A stretch of DNA of 64,000 nucleotides from Curtobacterium sp. UNCCL20 (GTDB taxonomy: Bacteria; Actinomycetota; Actinomycetes; Actinomycetales; Microbacteriaceae): positions 1,285,378 to 1,349,377 of the forward strand of contig NZ_FNKG01000001.1 in NCBI RefSeq assembly GCF_900101675.1, given 5' to 3'. The translations under genes were made by a program, and so were the position numbers. Positions 34,466-43,062 of the stretch are shown here, piece by piece. Below the pieces are notes generated by a model. The model did not search any database. It saw only the letters and a list, made by a program, of their open reading frames with translations, and had not been told where the DNA came from. Positions within the stretch are counted from its first letter, which is position 1, and every line of letters begins with the position of its first letter.

Positions 34466-35403
34466 TGTTCACAGCAGGCACCAGAACACGCATCCTCGCG
34501 GGCGCGATCGCGATCGGAGCGGTCGTGGCGCTCGCAGGGTGTTCCACGTCCGACCCCACCGGAGCGACCTCCGACGGGGGCGGCAAGGGCGGCAGCACGC
34601 CGATCGTGGTCGGGTCGTTCAACTTCCCGGAGAGCGAGATCCTCGGGAACATGTACGCCCTGGCGCTCAAGGACGCCGGGTTCACCGTGACGACCAAGTT
34701 CAACCTCGGCCCGCGGCAGACCACGATCCCGGCGCTCAAGGACGGATCGATCAACCTGATGCCGGAGTACAACGGCAACCTGCTGTTCTTCTACGACACC
34801 AAGGCCAGCGCGAAGACCACATCGGACGTCGATGCTGCCCTGAAGACCGAGATCCCGAAGGACTTCCAGGTGCTCGACCCTTCTCCGGCCCAGGACAAGG
34901 ACGCGTACGTCGTGACCCAGGCGGAGGCCAAGGCGAAGGGCCTCGAGTCGATCGCGGACCTCAAGAAGATCGAGCCGTTCACGCTCGGAGCCAATCCGCA
35001 GTTCGGCACCCTTCCCTACGGCATCCCGGGGCTCAAGTCGACGTACGGGGTCGACAAGGTGACGTTCAAGTCGATCGAGGACTACGGCGGACCCGACACG
35101 GTCAAGGCGCTCGTCGACGACACGGTGCAGGTCGCTGACATCTACACGACGTCGCCCGACCTCGTGACGAAGAAGCTGCAGGTGCTGAAGGACCCCGAGA
35201 ACCTGATCGCCGCGCAGAACGTCCTGCCGTTCCTGAACAAGAAGATCTACAGCGCGAAGCTCGCTTCGGTGTTGAACAAGATCTCCGCGAAGCTCACGAC
35301 GGACGACCTCATCGCCCTGCGCAACCGGGTCGAGGGAAGCGAGAAGGCCCAGGCAACGACGGCGGCGAAGGACTGGCTGACCAAGGAGGGGCTGCTGAAG
35401 TAG
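34465..35403 (+). CDS. Osmoprotectant ABC transporter substrate-binding lipoprotein
   Basis: 312 residues with a signal peptide and lipobox LAGC (about residues 22-25). The OpuAC/ProX-like domain starts IVVGSFNFPESEILGNMYA; NLGPRQTTIPALKDGSINLMPEY contains the typical ligand-box start. It binds quaternary ammonium compounds outside the membrane and delivers them to the two permeases. It is the last gene of the operon and is followed by a strong terminator. Confidence 0.92.
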   Translation: MFTAGTRTRILAGAIAIGAVVALAGCSTSDPTGATSDGGGKGGSTPIVVGSFNFPESEILGNMYALALKDAGFTVTTKFNLGPRQTTIPALKDGSINLMPEYNGNLLFFYDTKASAKTTSDVDAALKTEIPKDFQVLDPSPAQDKDAYVVTQAEAKAKGLESIADLKKIEPFTLGANPQFGTLPYGIPGLKSTYGVDKVTFKSIEDYGGPDTVKALVDDTVQVADIYTTSPDLVTKKLQVLKDPENLIAAQNVLPFLNKKIYSAKLASVLNKISAKLTTDDLIALRNRVEGSEKAQATTAAKDWLTKEGLLK

Positions 35404-35424
35404 CCCACCGATCGCCCAGCGCAG

Positions 35425-35460
35425 GAAGGGCCGGGACCCCCGAGGGGGACCCGGCCCTTC
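35425..35460 (+). terminator. Rho-independent-type terminator after the osmoprotectant operon
   Basis: Stem GAAGGGCCGGGACCCCC (35425-35441), loop GA, and the matching arm ending GGCCCTTC (35460), with one A-A mismatch, followed by TT. It lies 22 bases after the stop of the binding-protein gene. Confidence 0.8.
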
Positions 35461-35505
35461 TTACGCAGACGACGCCCGCGCGCCGACGTCATCTGCGCGC
35501 CGATG

Positions 35506-35799
35506 TCAGCGATCGACCCCGGGGACGATGAGGACGCGGTAGTCGGCCGCTGCTCGTCGGTGGGGGAGTGCTGCCTGGTAGGCGGGGCTGTGGTACCAGG
35601 CGAGGGCGTCCTCGACGGTCGGGAACTCGTTCACGAGGATCCCGTCGACGGGCTCGCCCTCGAGGGTGGTCACCTCGCCGTAGCCGATGACCGGCGTCAC
35701 CGGGTGACCGGCACGCGCCGCGCGGGCCGCCGTCGTGTACGTCGCGAACTCGTCCGCGTCGTGGAGTGCCTCGCGGATCATGACGACGTAGGCACTCAC
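35506..35799 (-). CDS. DUF1330 protein
   Basis: 97 residues from GTG 35799, overlapping the stop of the DJ-1-type gene (GTGA). A ferredoxin-like small protein with the DUF1330 pattern: AYVVMIREALHDADEFATYT, then GILVNEFPTVEDALAWYHSPAYQAA. No activity is established. Coupling with the DJ-1-type protein and control by the nearby TetR gene suggest a role in handling reactive small molecules. Confidence 0.88.
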   Translation of the reverse strand: MSAYVVMIREALHDADEFATYTTAARAARAGHPVTPVIGYGEVTTLEGEPVDGILVNEFPTVEDALAWYHSPAYQAALPHRRAAADYRVLIVPGVDR

Positions 35800-36485
35800 G
35801 CGGTCATCGCCTGGAGCTTCGCGACGAGCGCGTCGGCGGCGGCTGCCGAGGACGCCGGGTTCTGGCCGGTGATCAGCAGGCCGTCCTCGACGACGTAGGA
35901 CTCCCAGTCGCCGATCTTGCTGTAGTCGCCGCCGAGCCGGACGAGCTCGTCCTCGACCAGGAAGGGCACGACGTCGGTGAGACCCACGCCCTCCTCCTCG
36001 GAGTTCGTGAAGCCGGTGACGCGGCGACCCTGCACGAGTGGGGTCCCGTCCTCGTTCGTGACGTGCCGCAGCACACCGGGTGCGTGGCAGACGAGCGCGA
36101 TCGGCTTGCCCGAGCGGAGGGTGTCCTGGATCAGCGCCACCGAGTCCTGGTCCTCGGCGAGGTCCCACAGCGGCCCGTGGCCGCCCGGGTAGAAGACGGT
36201 GTCGAAGTCGGCGAGGTCGACACTGTCGAGGCGGACGGTGTTCGCGAGCGCTTCCGTCGCGGCCTTGTCCTGCTCGAAGCGGCGGGTCTGCTCGGTCTGG
36301 TTCGCCGGCGCGTTGCTCACCGGGTCGAGCGGCGGCTGGCCGCCCTTCGGGGAGGCCAGGGTGATCTCGGCGCCGGCTTCGATGAAGCGGTAGTACGGGG
36401 CAGCCAGCTCTTCGAGCCAGAAGCCGGTCTTGCGTCCGGTGGTGCCGAGTTCGTCGTGCGAGGTGAGGACCATGAGGATCTTCAT
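35796..36485 (-). CDS. DJ-1/PfpI-type protein (Hsp31-like glyoxalase III class)
   Basis: 229 residues. The class I glutamine-amidotransferase-like fold shows YPGGHGPLWDL (acid/oxyanion part) and the nucleophile elbow ALVCHAPGV with Cys about 132 followed by His. The N-terminal MKILMVLTSHDELG and TGFWLEELAAPYY are typical of the Hsp31/YDR533C class, which act as glutathione-independent glyoxalases or chaperones. A TetR-type operator at 36503 lies 18 bases upstream of the start. Confidence 0.88.
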   Translation of the reverse strand: MKILMVLTSHDELGTTGRKTGFWLEELAAPYYRFIEAGAEITLASPKGGQPPLDPVSNAPANQTEQTRRFEQDKAATEALANTVRLDSVDLADFDTVFYPGGHGPLWDLAEDQDSVALIQDTLRSGKPIALVCHAPGVLRHVTNEDGTPLVQGRRVTGFTNSEEEGVGLTDVVPFLVEDELVRLGGDYSKIGDWESYVVEDGLLITGQNPASSAAAADALVAKLQAMTA

Positions 36486-36502
36486 GTGCGTGGTTCCTTT
36501 GT

Positions 36503-36520
36503 TAGTAGACCGGTCGGTTA
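36503..36520. promoter_or_regulatory. TetR operator before the DJ-1/DUF1330 operon
   Basis: TAGTAGACCGGTCGGTTA with core ACCG-GT-CGGT. The same 18 bases with two changes occur at 37166-37183 upstream of the TetR gene, so one repressor very likely binds both. Confidence 0.75.
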
Positions 36521-36564
36521 TTGGAAAGATGAAGCAACCCAGTCGGATGGAACGAGCTGGGGAG

Positions 36565-37149
36565 TCAGGGGTGCAGGGTCTGCGCGGTGACGCTGTACGC
36601 GTTGTCCACGGAGTCCATCGTGCGGTGGATCTTCGCCATCACACTCGCTCCGAGCCAGAGGTCGTAGAGCATCTGGGCCGTGCGCGCCGGCTCGATCTCG
36701 GACGAGAGCGACCCGTCAGCCTGCCCGGCGGTGATCATCCGGGCGATCCGTTCGGTGATCCCGGTCGTCCCGTCCTTGAGGGCGATCCGCATCGGCTCGG
36801 AGAGGTCGGACACTTCGGCGCCGAGCTTGACGGCGAGGCACTTGCCCTGGCAGTCGTCGAGGCTCTGCGTCTCGCGCCAGTGCTGCCAGTACTGCATCAG
36901 GCGGTCGGCAGCGGGGAGGTCCTGCTGGCCGAAGACCTCGTCCATGTCGGCGAGGTACTCGCGGAAGTACTCCTGCATCATCGCCTCGCCGAACACGTCC
37001 TTCGACTTGAAGTAGTAGTAGAAGGACCCGCGCGGAACACCCGCTTCCGACAGGAGCTCGTTCAGCCCGACCGCGGCCCAGCCCTTGTGGGCGATGGTGC
37101 GCTGCCCGGCGTCCAGGATGGCCTGGCGGGAGTCGGTGTCGGTCGGCAT
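36565..37149 (-). CDS. TetR/AcrR-family repressor
   Basis: 194 residues. The N-terminal HTH (residues 8-53) reads ILDAGQRTIAHKGWAAVGLNELLSEAGVPRGSFYYYFKSKD, the TetR signature (split here by position: helix 1 at 8-22, recognition helix at 37-48). The C-terminal ligand domain contains CQGKCLAVKL (two cysteines) as in the YcdC/AcuR-like branch, which often sense electrophiles. Matching operators at 36503 and 37166 indicate self-repression and control of the DJ-1/DUF1330 operon. Confidence 0.92.
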   Translation of the reverse strand: MPTDTDSRQAILDAGQRTIAHKGWAAVGLNELLSEAGVPRGSFYYYFKSKDVFGEAMMQEYFREYLADMDEVFGQQDLPAADRLMQYWQHWRETQSLDDCQGKCLAVKLGAEVSDLSEPMRIALKDGTTGITERIARMITAGQADGSLSSEIEPARTAQMLYDLWLGASVMAKIHRTMDSVDNAYSVTAQTLHP

Positions 37150-37165
37150 GCCTGAACCATAGCAC

Positions 37166-37183
37166 TAGTAGACCGATCAGTTA
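37166..37183. promoter_or_regulatory. TetR operator at its own gene
   Basis: TAGTAGACCGATCAGTTA, 16 of 18 bases equal to 36503-36520. It lies 17 bases upstream of the TetR start. Its last three bases are also the stop codon of the LysR gene. Confidence 0.75.
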
Positions 37184-38044
37184 CAAGTCGTTCCCCGCCG
37201 CGGCTGCCACGGTCCCCGCTTCCACGAACCGTCGCTTCACCCGGTCGCGGTCCCCGAGCACGAAGCCCAGGGACACCGAGCTCGGTGGAGCGTCGACGAG
37301 GGGGATGAACCGGACCGAGGGGTGGATCGTGCGCTGCGCCGCCAGTGCCGAGACGACGCCGACGCCGCGTCCGGCCGCGATGGTCTCCAGCCACTCGTCG
37401 TAGTTCGCGGTCTCCACGAACGTCCTCGGGCCGGCTCCCTCGGGCCACGACCACGGCCCGACCGTCCCGGTGACGGCGTTGAAGACGAACGGATGGCGGT
37501 CGAGCGTCGACCACGGCACCGGCTGGTCCGGCGGGAGATCGGCGCGGGTGGAGCAGATGAGCACCCGCCGTTCCTGCAGGATCGGCAGGACCCGGATCCC
37601 CGGTGGGACGTCGCGCGGATCCCGGAGCACCGCGATGTCGACGTCCCCGCGGAGCAGTGCGTCGATCGGTTCGTCGGTGCGGACGAGCGTCACCGATCCC
37701 TCGCCCAGCCGCTCGTACTCGGCGATCGCGTCCTGCGCCCACGGCGTCGGGAGCAGCCAGGTGAAGGCCAGACGGAGGGGCGTGGTCGTCCGCACCGAGG
37801 CGACCGCTCGGTCGACTGCGGCCACTGCGGAGCGGGCCTGTTCGAAGAACTCGGCGCCGGCCTCGGTGAGTGCCACGCGACGGGTGTCACGGTCCAGTAG
37901 TCGCACCTCGAGGAGGTCCTCCAGCTGCTTGATCGTCCGGGTCAGCGCCGGCTGCGTCACGAACAGCTGCTCCGCCGCCCGGGTGAAGGAGCGGTGGCGG
38001 CCGACCAGCAGGAACGCGCGCAGGTGGCGGAGTTCGACGTCCAT
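37181..38044 (-). CDS. LysR-family regulator
   Basis: 287 residues from ATG 38044. N-terminal winged HTH: LRHLRAFLLVGRHRSFTRAA and LFVTQPALTRTIKQLEDLLEV (recognition helix); substrate-binding domain from about residue 90 (LRLAFTWLLPTPWAQDAIAEYE). Divergent from the MFS gene at 38158, the classic LysR arrangement in which it controls its neighbour. Its TAA stop lies inside the TetR operator. Confidence 0.92.
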   Translation of the reverse strand: MDVELRHLRAFLLVGRHRSFTRAAEQLFVTQPALTRTIKQLEDLLEVRLLDRDTRRVALTEAGAEFFEQARSAVAAVDRAVASVRTTTPLRLAFTWLLPTPWAQDAIAEYERLGEGSVTLVRTDEPIDALLRGDVDIAVLRDPRDVPPGIRVLPILQERRVLICSTRADLPPDQPVPWSTLDRHPFVFNAVTGTVGPWSWPEGAGPRTFVETANYDEWLETIAAGRGVGVVSALAAQRTIHPSVRFIPLVDAPPSSVSLGFVLGDRDRVKRRFVEAGTVAAAAGNDL

Positions 38045-38157
38045 GACCGCCAAGCATAAGTCCGCCGTCTCCGGCAATTCCGCCCGGCTCCGGGCGCTCC
38101 TAGCGTCACTCCTGCAGCCGGAACCGCTGCCCCCGAACACCGACAGACGGGAACCCC

Positions 38158-39372
38158 ATGGCCATCACCGCCACCCACACGATCGCCCTCCCGTCCCTGC
38201 GGGTGTCCTCTCCGGGGATGGTCGTCCTCCAGGGAGCAGCGGCCCTGGCGGCGAGCACGGGGATCGCGCGCTTCGTCTTCACCCCGATCCTCCCGCTCAT
38301 GCAGACGCAGGCGGGGCTCTCCGTCGGCGACGGTGCCGGACTCGCGACGGCCAACTACATCGGCTACCTGCTCGGCGCGCTCCTGGGCATCGGGGTCCCG
38401 GTGCTGGTGCGGTCGCGCCGGGTGATGCGGATCGCGATGCTCCTGACCGTCGTGTCGCTCGCACTCATGCCCACGGCGACCGACGTGTCCTGGTGGACGG
38501 CCCTCCGGTTCGTCGCCGGGCTGACCAGCGCCCTGGTCTTCATCTACGCCACCTCGGCGATGATCTCGCACCTCCGCGAGGTCGGGCCGCACTTCGTCGG
38601 CTGGGGCTTCGGCGGGATCGGCACCGGCATCGCACTCTCGGGCCTCGTCGTCCTCGTCGTCCGGGCGACGTCGACGTGGCAGGCCGCCTGGCTCATCGCC
38701 GCCGGGCTCAGCGCTGCACTCACCGTCCTCGCGTGGGGACTGCGCCCGGCGGCGGTCGCGCAGCCGGCGCCGGCATCGGCGGGCACCGCCCTCCCGCGGA
38801 CGGGGCACCGGTTCGCAGCGCTCGTGGTCAGCTACGGGTTCGAGGGGATCGGCTACATCATCGCGGGCACGTTCCTCGTCGCCGCGATCGGGCAGAGCGG
38901 CCCCGCCTGGCTCGGCGACGGCGCCTGGGTCGTCGTCGGTCTCGCCGCGATGCCCGGCGCCGCGCTCTGGACCGCGCTCGGCCGTCGCTGGAGCCGCCCG
39001 ACCCTGCTCACCGTCGCGCTCGGCGTGCAGGCCGTCGGCGTCGCCCTCACCGGGGTGCTGCCCGGCAGCGTCAGCGCACTGGTCTCCGCAGCGCTCTTCG
39101 GTGGCACGTTCGTGGGCATCAGCTCGCTCGCCCTCGCCCTCGGTGCGCACCTCCAGGTGCCTCGCGCCGTCGCACTGCTCACCACCGGCTACGCCGTCGG
39201 GCAGATCCTCGGCCCGGTGCTCTCCCGCCCGCTGCTCACCGCCGGCTACAGCGGCCCCCTGCTGCTCGGCGGTGCGGTCATCGCAGCCGCGGCCCTCGCC
39301 GGTCTCGCCGTCCGGTTCCGCTTCCCGCACCGCGTCGGGACCGCGATCGAACCCTCGCGAGCCTCGCGCTGA
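38158..39372 (+). CDS. MFS transporter (YbfB/YjiJ type)
   Basis: 404 residues, 12 membrane helices. The first helix region GIARFVFTPILPLMQTQAGLS and LGALLGIGVPVLVRSRRVMR place it in the YbfB/YjiJ family, whose substrates are unknown. The gene is divergent from the LysR gene with 113 bases between the starts, which should hold the LysR binding site. A 48-bp palindrome follows 49 bases after the stop. Confidence 0.88.
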   Translation: MAITATHTIALPSLRVSSPGMVVLQGAAALAASTGIARFVFTPILPLMQTQAGLSVGDGAGLATANYIGYLLGALLGIGVPVLVRSRRVMRIAMLLTVVSLALMPTATDVSWWTALRFVAGLTSALVFIYATSAMISHLREVGPHFVGWGFGGIGTGIALSGLVVLVVRATSTWQAAWLIAAGLSAALTVLAWGLRPAAVAQPAPASAGTALPRTGHRFAALVVSYGFEGIGYIIAGTFLVAAIGQSGPAWLGDGAWVVVGLAAMPGAALWTALGRRWSRPTLLTVALGVQAVGVALTGVLPGSVSALVSAALFGGTFVGISSLALALGAHLQVPRAVALLTTGYAVGQILGPVLSRPLLTAGYSGPLLLGGAVIAAAALAGLAVRFRFPHRVGTAIEPSRASR

Positions 39373-39421
39373 CCCACCGACCGAGGCGAGGAGGCCGACC
39401 ACGGCTCTGGTCGGGACGACG

Positions 39422-39469
39422 GACGGACTGGAGGCGCGGTGCCAGCTGGCACCGCGCCTCCAGTCCGTC
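39422..39469. repeat. 48-bp perfect palindrome (GGAGGCGCG family, copy 2)
   Basis: A perfect palindrome centred on CCAGCTGG at 39445/39446, with outer arms starting GACGGACTGGAGGCGCGG. It lies after the MFS gene and could end its transcript; there is no T-run. Confidence 0.85.
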
Positions 39470-39482
39470 TGCACAGCGTTGA

Positions 39483-39496
39483 CTACCGGCCGGTAG
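39483..39496. promoter_or_regulatory. TetR-like palindromic operator
   Basis: CTACCGGCCGGTAG, a perfect 14-base palindrome preceded by TTGA and followed by the ribosome site GGAGG (39501-39505). It heads a broken reading frame (see 39514). Confidence 0.5.
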
Positions 39497-39513
39497 GGAA
39501 GGAGGTTGGCCGC

Positions 39514-39619
39514 ATGACCACGGACGCCTCCGCCCGCGCGACGCGCCGCGACGGCGCGGGCACGCGCCGTGGTGTCCTTCGTCCTCTTCGCCGTCGCGCT
39601 CGTCGTGCAGCTCGGGTGA
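39514..39619 (+). pseudogene. Truncated and frameshifted start of a membrane protein gene
   Basis: ATG 39514 has an ideal ribosome site. Its own frame becomes Arg-rich (MTTDASARATRRDGAGTRRG...) and runs to 39699. One frame over, AVVSFVLFAVALVVQLG, a good first membrane helix, runs to a TGA at 39617-39619. This looks like the first 35 codons of a transporter with a frame change and then truncation, left behind its promoter and operator. Alternatively a 61-residue Arg-rich product is made. Confidence 0.4.
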
Positions 39620-39701
39620 CGAACGGGTGGGCGACCGTCTTGCGCGCGTGCTGGAATGGGCGCATCATCCCGGCGGGACCATCGGACGAGGAGGTCTGAT
39701 C

Positions 39702-40211
39702 ATGTCGAGCACGCCGACGATCGAGCAGCGGGCAGCCACGCCGTACGTGGCGATCGCAGCCAGAGTGACCATGGAGTCGATGGCCGAGGTGCTGCCGCCG
39801 CTGACACCACGCCTCGCCGACTTCCTCGCCGAGCACGGCCTGCAGCCGTCCGGTCCGCCGTTCTGGCGGTACCGGGTCATCGACATGGCAGGCATCCTGG
39901 TCGTCGAGGTGGGGTTCCCGCTGGCGGAGACGCTGGATGCTGCGGTGCTCGCGGGCACGGACGTGCAGACCGGTCTCCTCCCGGCAGGTGACTACGTGAC
40001 GACCGTCCACGTCGGGCATCCGGACGGGCTGATCGACGCGACCGGCGCGCTGCTCGGGTGGGCAGAGGATGCTGGCACCACCTGGGACCGCACCGCCGCG
40101 ACGGACGGCGACCACTGGACGTGCCGGCTGGAGGAGTACCTCACCGACCCGTCCGAGGAACCGGACCTGACGAGGTGGCGGACCCGTCTGGCGTTCAAGA
40201 CCGCCGACTGA
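39702..40211 (+). CDS. GyrI-like small-molecule-binding protein
   Basis: 169 residues from ATG 39702 with GAGGAG upstream. The whole protein is one GyrI/SOUL-type effector domain: TIEQRAATPYVAIAARVTME, GPPFWRYRVIDMAGILVVEV and LPAGDYVTTVHVGHPDGL. No DNA-binding part is present, so it may sequester or hydrolyse small toxic compounds. It shows the same fold as the C-terminal half of the AraC protein at 30939. Confidence 0.82.
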   Translation: MSSTPTIEQRAATPYVAIAARVTMESMAEVLPPLTPRLADFLAEHGLQPSGPPFWRYRVIDMAGILVVEVGFPLAETLDAAVLAGTDVQTGLLPAGDYVTTVHVGHPDGLIDATGALLGWAEDAGTTWDRTAATDGDHWTCRLEEYLTDPSEEPDLTRWRTRLAFKTAD

Positions 40212-40229
40212 CGCGCCCCGCGACGAGGC

Positions 40230-41144
40230 TCACCCGATCGCCAGGAGCCGCTCCAGCCCCGCTCGGCACCGCTCCACGTACTCCCCGTACAGGTCCGGCC
40301 GCTGTTCGCGCGCCCACCGAGTGACGTCGAGCAGGTGCAGGGCGGTCATCGACACGAGTGTCCGGTGATCCTCGCTCGACGACAGTCCGGCACCCGCCAT
40401 GAACTCGTCGTGGTCCCGACGGTCGACCGACCCTTCCAAGAAGGTCCAGGCGAGGACCCGGCGCGCGTCGGTCCACGGGGTCGGCCCGGTCTCGGCCGCG
40501 CCCCAGTCGATGAGGACGGGTGGCTCGTCCGGCCCGCGGGACACGAGGTTGCGCGGTGCCAGGTCGCCGTGCGCGAGGCCGAAGTCGTAGCGGTCGGGCG
40601 ACAGGCGGGCGAGCAGGTCGTGGACGTCGGCGGCGGACGCGGAGCCGTAGGCGCCGTCGAGACCCAGCTGGTCATCGTCGCCGAGGGCGGACCGGTTGTA
40701 CTCGAGGTGGGCCGCCCACGCGTGCTGCAGGTCGGACCCGAACCGCGTGTACAGCGACGCGGGGGCGCCCCGGAGCGGGATCGTCCCGACGCGGCGCGCA
40801 CAGGAACCGAGCCACGTCCACGGCCGGTCGATCGGGCGTGGGTCCGGCGCGACGAACTCCGACACTGCGAACGGGATGCCGCGCTCGATCCCGTGACCGA
40901 GCACGGTAGCGGTCGGGATGCCGATCCGTCCTGCCGCGGAGGCCGCCCAGGCCTCCACCGGGAACTCGTCCGAACGCAGGGGGTCGACCGGGAACCGCAG
41001 GACGATCGGGCTGCTGTCGACGCGATCGCACCGGTAGACGTGGTTGACCGCGCCACCGCCGAGCGGGTGCAGGTCGTCCACTGCAGCGCCGAACGGTTCC
41101 AGGACCGCCCGGAACCAGGACCGGTCGACCCGCTCGTGCGCCAC
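40230..41144 (-). CDS. Aminoglycoside-phosphotransferase-like kinase
   Basis: 304 residues from GTG 41144. An APH-fold kinase: GGGAVNHVYRCDR (nucleotide loop), VLRFPVDPL, the catalytic loop GLAHGDLAPRNLV (HGDxxxxN) and VLIDWGAAETGP (metal-binding Asp). Substrates of this family range from antibiotics to sugars and amino alcohols; resistance should not be assumed. Its end lies 18 bases from the convergent GyrI-like gene. Confidence 0.85.
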   Translation of the reverse strand: MAHERVDRSWFRAVLEPFGAAVDDLHPLGGGAVNHVYRCDRVDSSPIVLRFPVDPLRSDEFPVEAWAASAAGRIGIPTATVLGHGIERGIPFAVSEFVAPDPRPIDRPWTWLGSCARRVGTIPLRGAPASLYTRFGSDLQHAWAAHLEYNRSALGDDDQLGLDGAYGSASAADVHDLLARLSPDRYDFGLAHGDLAPRNLVSRGPDEPPVLIDWGAAETGPTPWTDARRVLAWTFLEGSVDRRDHDEFMAGAGLSSSEDHRTLVSMTALHLLDVTRWAREQRPDLYGEYVERCRAGLERLLAIG

Positions 41145-41317
41145 GAGGCCATCATGCCCGCCCGACCATCGAACGCTCTCGTCCAGCACCGTCCACGGCG
41201 TCCAGCGGGCGGATCGGCAGCGATGCGCAGACGAAGGGTCCCGGTGCGGCGCCGCTGCCGGTTCCCGCCCCGTGGGAGGCGACCACGGTGGACTGCCCAC
41301 GGCGTCGACGAGCGACG

Positions 41318-42094
41318 TCAGCGCGCGCGCCGGTACACGATGTCGTCCCCGGCGTCGCGGAAGCCCAGCCGCTCGTAGAGTGGCCGTCCGGCTGCACTGG
41401 CCTGCAGCACGGCGACCGTCGCACCGCGCGCCACGCCGTCCGCGATGACCGCCCGTGTGACGGCTTCGCCGAGTCCCCGTCGCCGCGCCTGTGCAGCGGT
41501 CGCGATCGCGAAGACCCCGACGACCGGTCCCTCGAGCACGCTGTACCCGGTGGCGAGGACGTCCTCCACCCCGTCGTCCCGCCGACCGCGAACCACGACG
41601 GCGCGGATCCTCGGGTCGCGCTCAGCTGCCTCGACCAGCGGACGGCCGATCTCGGGTCCGCTGCCGAACGCGGCGCCGAGCACCCGGCTGAACCCCTCCC
41701 GGTCGGCGGTGCTGACCACGGGGACGACCTCGACGTCCGCGACCGCCGTGACGCCGGTGGCCGGCTCGAGGACCCACGTGACCACGGGTTCGCGGTCGCC
41801 GAGGCCAGCCTCGGCGGCCGCGCCGATCGAGCCGGTCCCGGTCGTGGCTCCGGGTCCGACGAGCTGGGCGGTCCACGGCACACCCGCCGCGGTCAGCGTC
41901 GTCTGCGCCGCTCGCCAGGCGACCTCGTCGAGCGCATCCGGGCGCGTGAGCACGATGCCGTTCATCCGCGCCATCGGGACGCCCGTCGCGTAGGCGGTCA
42001 CGCCGGGTGCGACCTCGGTCACGAACCCGCTCGGGGACGCGGCCGCGATCGTCGTCATCGCCCGTTCGAGCGCGGCGGCGGCATCCGCGTCCAT
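41318..42094 (-). CDS. GNAT-family N-acetyltransferase
   Basis: 258 residues. The C-terminal half is a GNAT domain with VGVFAIATAAQARRRGLGEAVT, the acetyl-CoA pyrophosphate loop (Q/RxxGxG/A), and PLYERLGFRDAG at the end. The N-terminal half (residues 1-120) is a divergent GNAT-like repeat. ATG 42094 shares one base with the stop of the VOC gene (TGATG), so they are coupled. Substrate unknown. Confidence 0.87.
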   Translation of the reverse strand: MDADAAAALERAMTTIAAASPSGFVTEVAPGVTAYATGVPMARMNGIVLTRPDALDEVAWRAAQTTLTAAGVPWTAQLVGPGATTGTGSIGAAAEAGLGDREPVVTWVLEPATGVTAVADVEVVPVVSTADREGFSRVLGAAFGSGPEIGRPLVEAAERDPRIRAVVVRGRRDDGVEDVLATGYSVLEGPVVGVFAIATAAQARRRGLGEAVTRAVIADGVARGATVAVLQASAAGRPLYERLGFRDAGDDIVYRRAR

Positions 42095-42555
42095 CAGGAG
42101 AGCCTGACGGACTCGTCGAGCCAGGGGGAGTCGTGGTCGGCGGCCAGCTCCGGGCCGTGGGTCTCGCGCGTGTAGAGGCGGAGCACGGTGCCGTCGGGGT
42201 CGGGGACCACGAGCAGCCAGGCCTGGATCCCGACGAGGACCGGCGAGTGGGTCACGCCCACCTCGTCGAGGTGCCGTGCCCAGGCGTCCAGTGCGGCTCG
42301 GTCCGGCACCAGGACGGTGATCGGGTCGAATCCGCGCTGCAGGACCGCGCGGACGGGGTGGAGTCGGAGCTCGAGCATCGTCCCGAGCCCGTCGACGCGG
42401 CAGATGTGCGCAAAGAGGTCCCCGTTCGGTCGGAAGTGGTCGGCCTCCGGGATGCGCTCGGCGCCGAGGACGCGCTCGTAGAACGCCAGGGCCCGTGGGA
42501 GGTCGGACACCGGCAGCTTGAGGTGGTGGATGCCGTCGATGGGTGGTCGTCGCAT
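42094..42555 (-). CDS. VOC-family protein
   Basis: 153 residues. Two glyoxalase-fold modules: IHHLKLPVSDLPRALAFYERVLGAE with a His metal ligand at about residue 10, and VPDPDGTVLRLYTRE with a likely ligand Glu. It is the middle gene of a SnoaL-VOC-GNAT operon. Such trios detoxify or modify small aromatic compounds, but the actual reaction is unknown. Confidence 0.86.
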   Translation of the reverse strand: MRRPPIDGIHHLKLPVSDLPRALAFYERVLGAERIPEADHFRPNGDLFAHICRVDGLGTMLELRLHPVRAVLQRGFDPITVLVPDRAALDAWARHLDEVGVTHSPVLVGIQAWLLVVPDPDGTVLRLYTRETHGPELAADHDSPWLDESVRLS

Positions 42556-42584
42556 GGTGCTTCCCGTCAGGATCGGTTCGGGTG

Positions 42585-42965
42585 TCAGAACATCGTGTTC
42601 GTGTTCGCGGACTCCTCCGGGACCTGCTGCATGACGTCCCAGTGCTCGACGATCCGGCCGTCCTCGAGCCGCCAGACGTCGGCGACCGCCATCCCACGGT
42701 CCCCGGGGACGAGGTGGAACGCGCTGTGCGTGACGACGAGGTCGCCCTCGGCCACCGTCCGCTTGACGTCGAGGTGGAGGTCCGGGAACCGCTCGCGCAT
42801 CGAGTGGACGTACGCGATGAAGGCCTCGGCGCCGTCCGGCGCGGAGGGATTGTGCTGGACGTAGGTGCCCCCGAGGGCGCGCTCGGCGGCCGCCTCCGGC
42901 GCGCCGTCGTTGAACGACTGCGTGTAGAAGGCGACGACGGTCTCGGTGTTCGTGCTCGTGGACAT
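42585..42965 (-). CDS. SnoaL-like ester cyclase/NTF2-fold protein
   Basis: 126 residues. A single SnoaL domain: VVAFYTQSFNDGAPEAAAER, YVQHNPSAPDGAEAFIAYVH, FPDLHLDVKRTVAEGDLVV and RLEDGRIVEHWDVMQQVP. NTF2-fold proteins bind small hydrophobic compounds; His and Asp positions of the active cyclases are present. It is the first gene of the operon with VOC and GNAT, divergent from the MarR gene at 43158. Confidence 0.88.
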   Translation of the reverse strand: MSTSTNTETVVAFYTQSFNDGAPEAAAERALGGTYVQHNPSAPDGAEAFIAYVHSMRERFPDLHLDVKRTVAEGDLVVTHSAFHLVPGDRGMAVADVWRLEDGRIVEHWDVMQQVPEESANTNTMF

Positions 42966-43062
42966 CGGTGGTTCCTCTCGTTCCGGGTTCCCCGTCACGA
43001 ACCATCGCAGGAGCCGGCGCTCGGTGCGTGTCCCCGCCTGGGGCAGGATCGCAGCACCGGGT

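Noticed and set aside
40230..41144. Calling the APH-like protein an antibiotic-resistance enzyme
   Set aside because: The kinase fold is clear, but the family includes many metabolic kinases and nothing nearby points to resistance.
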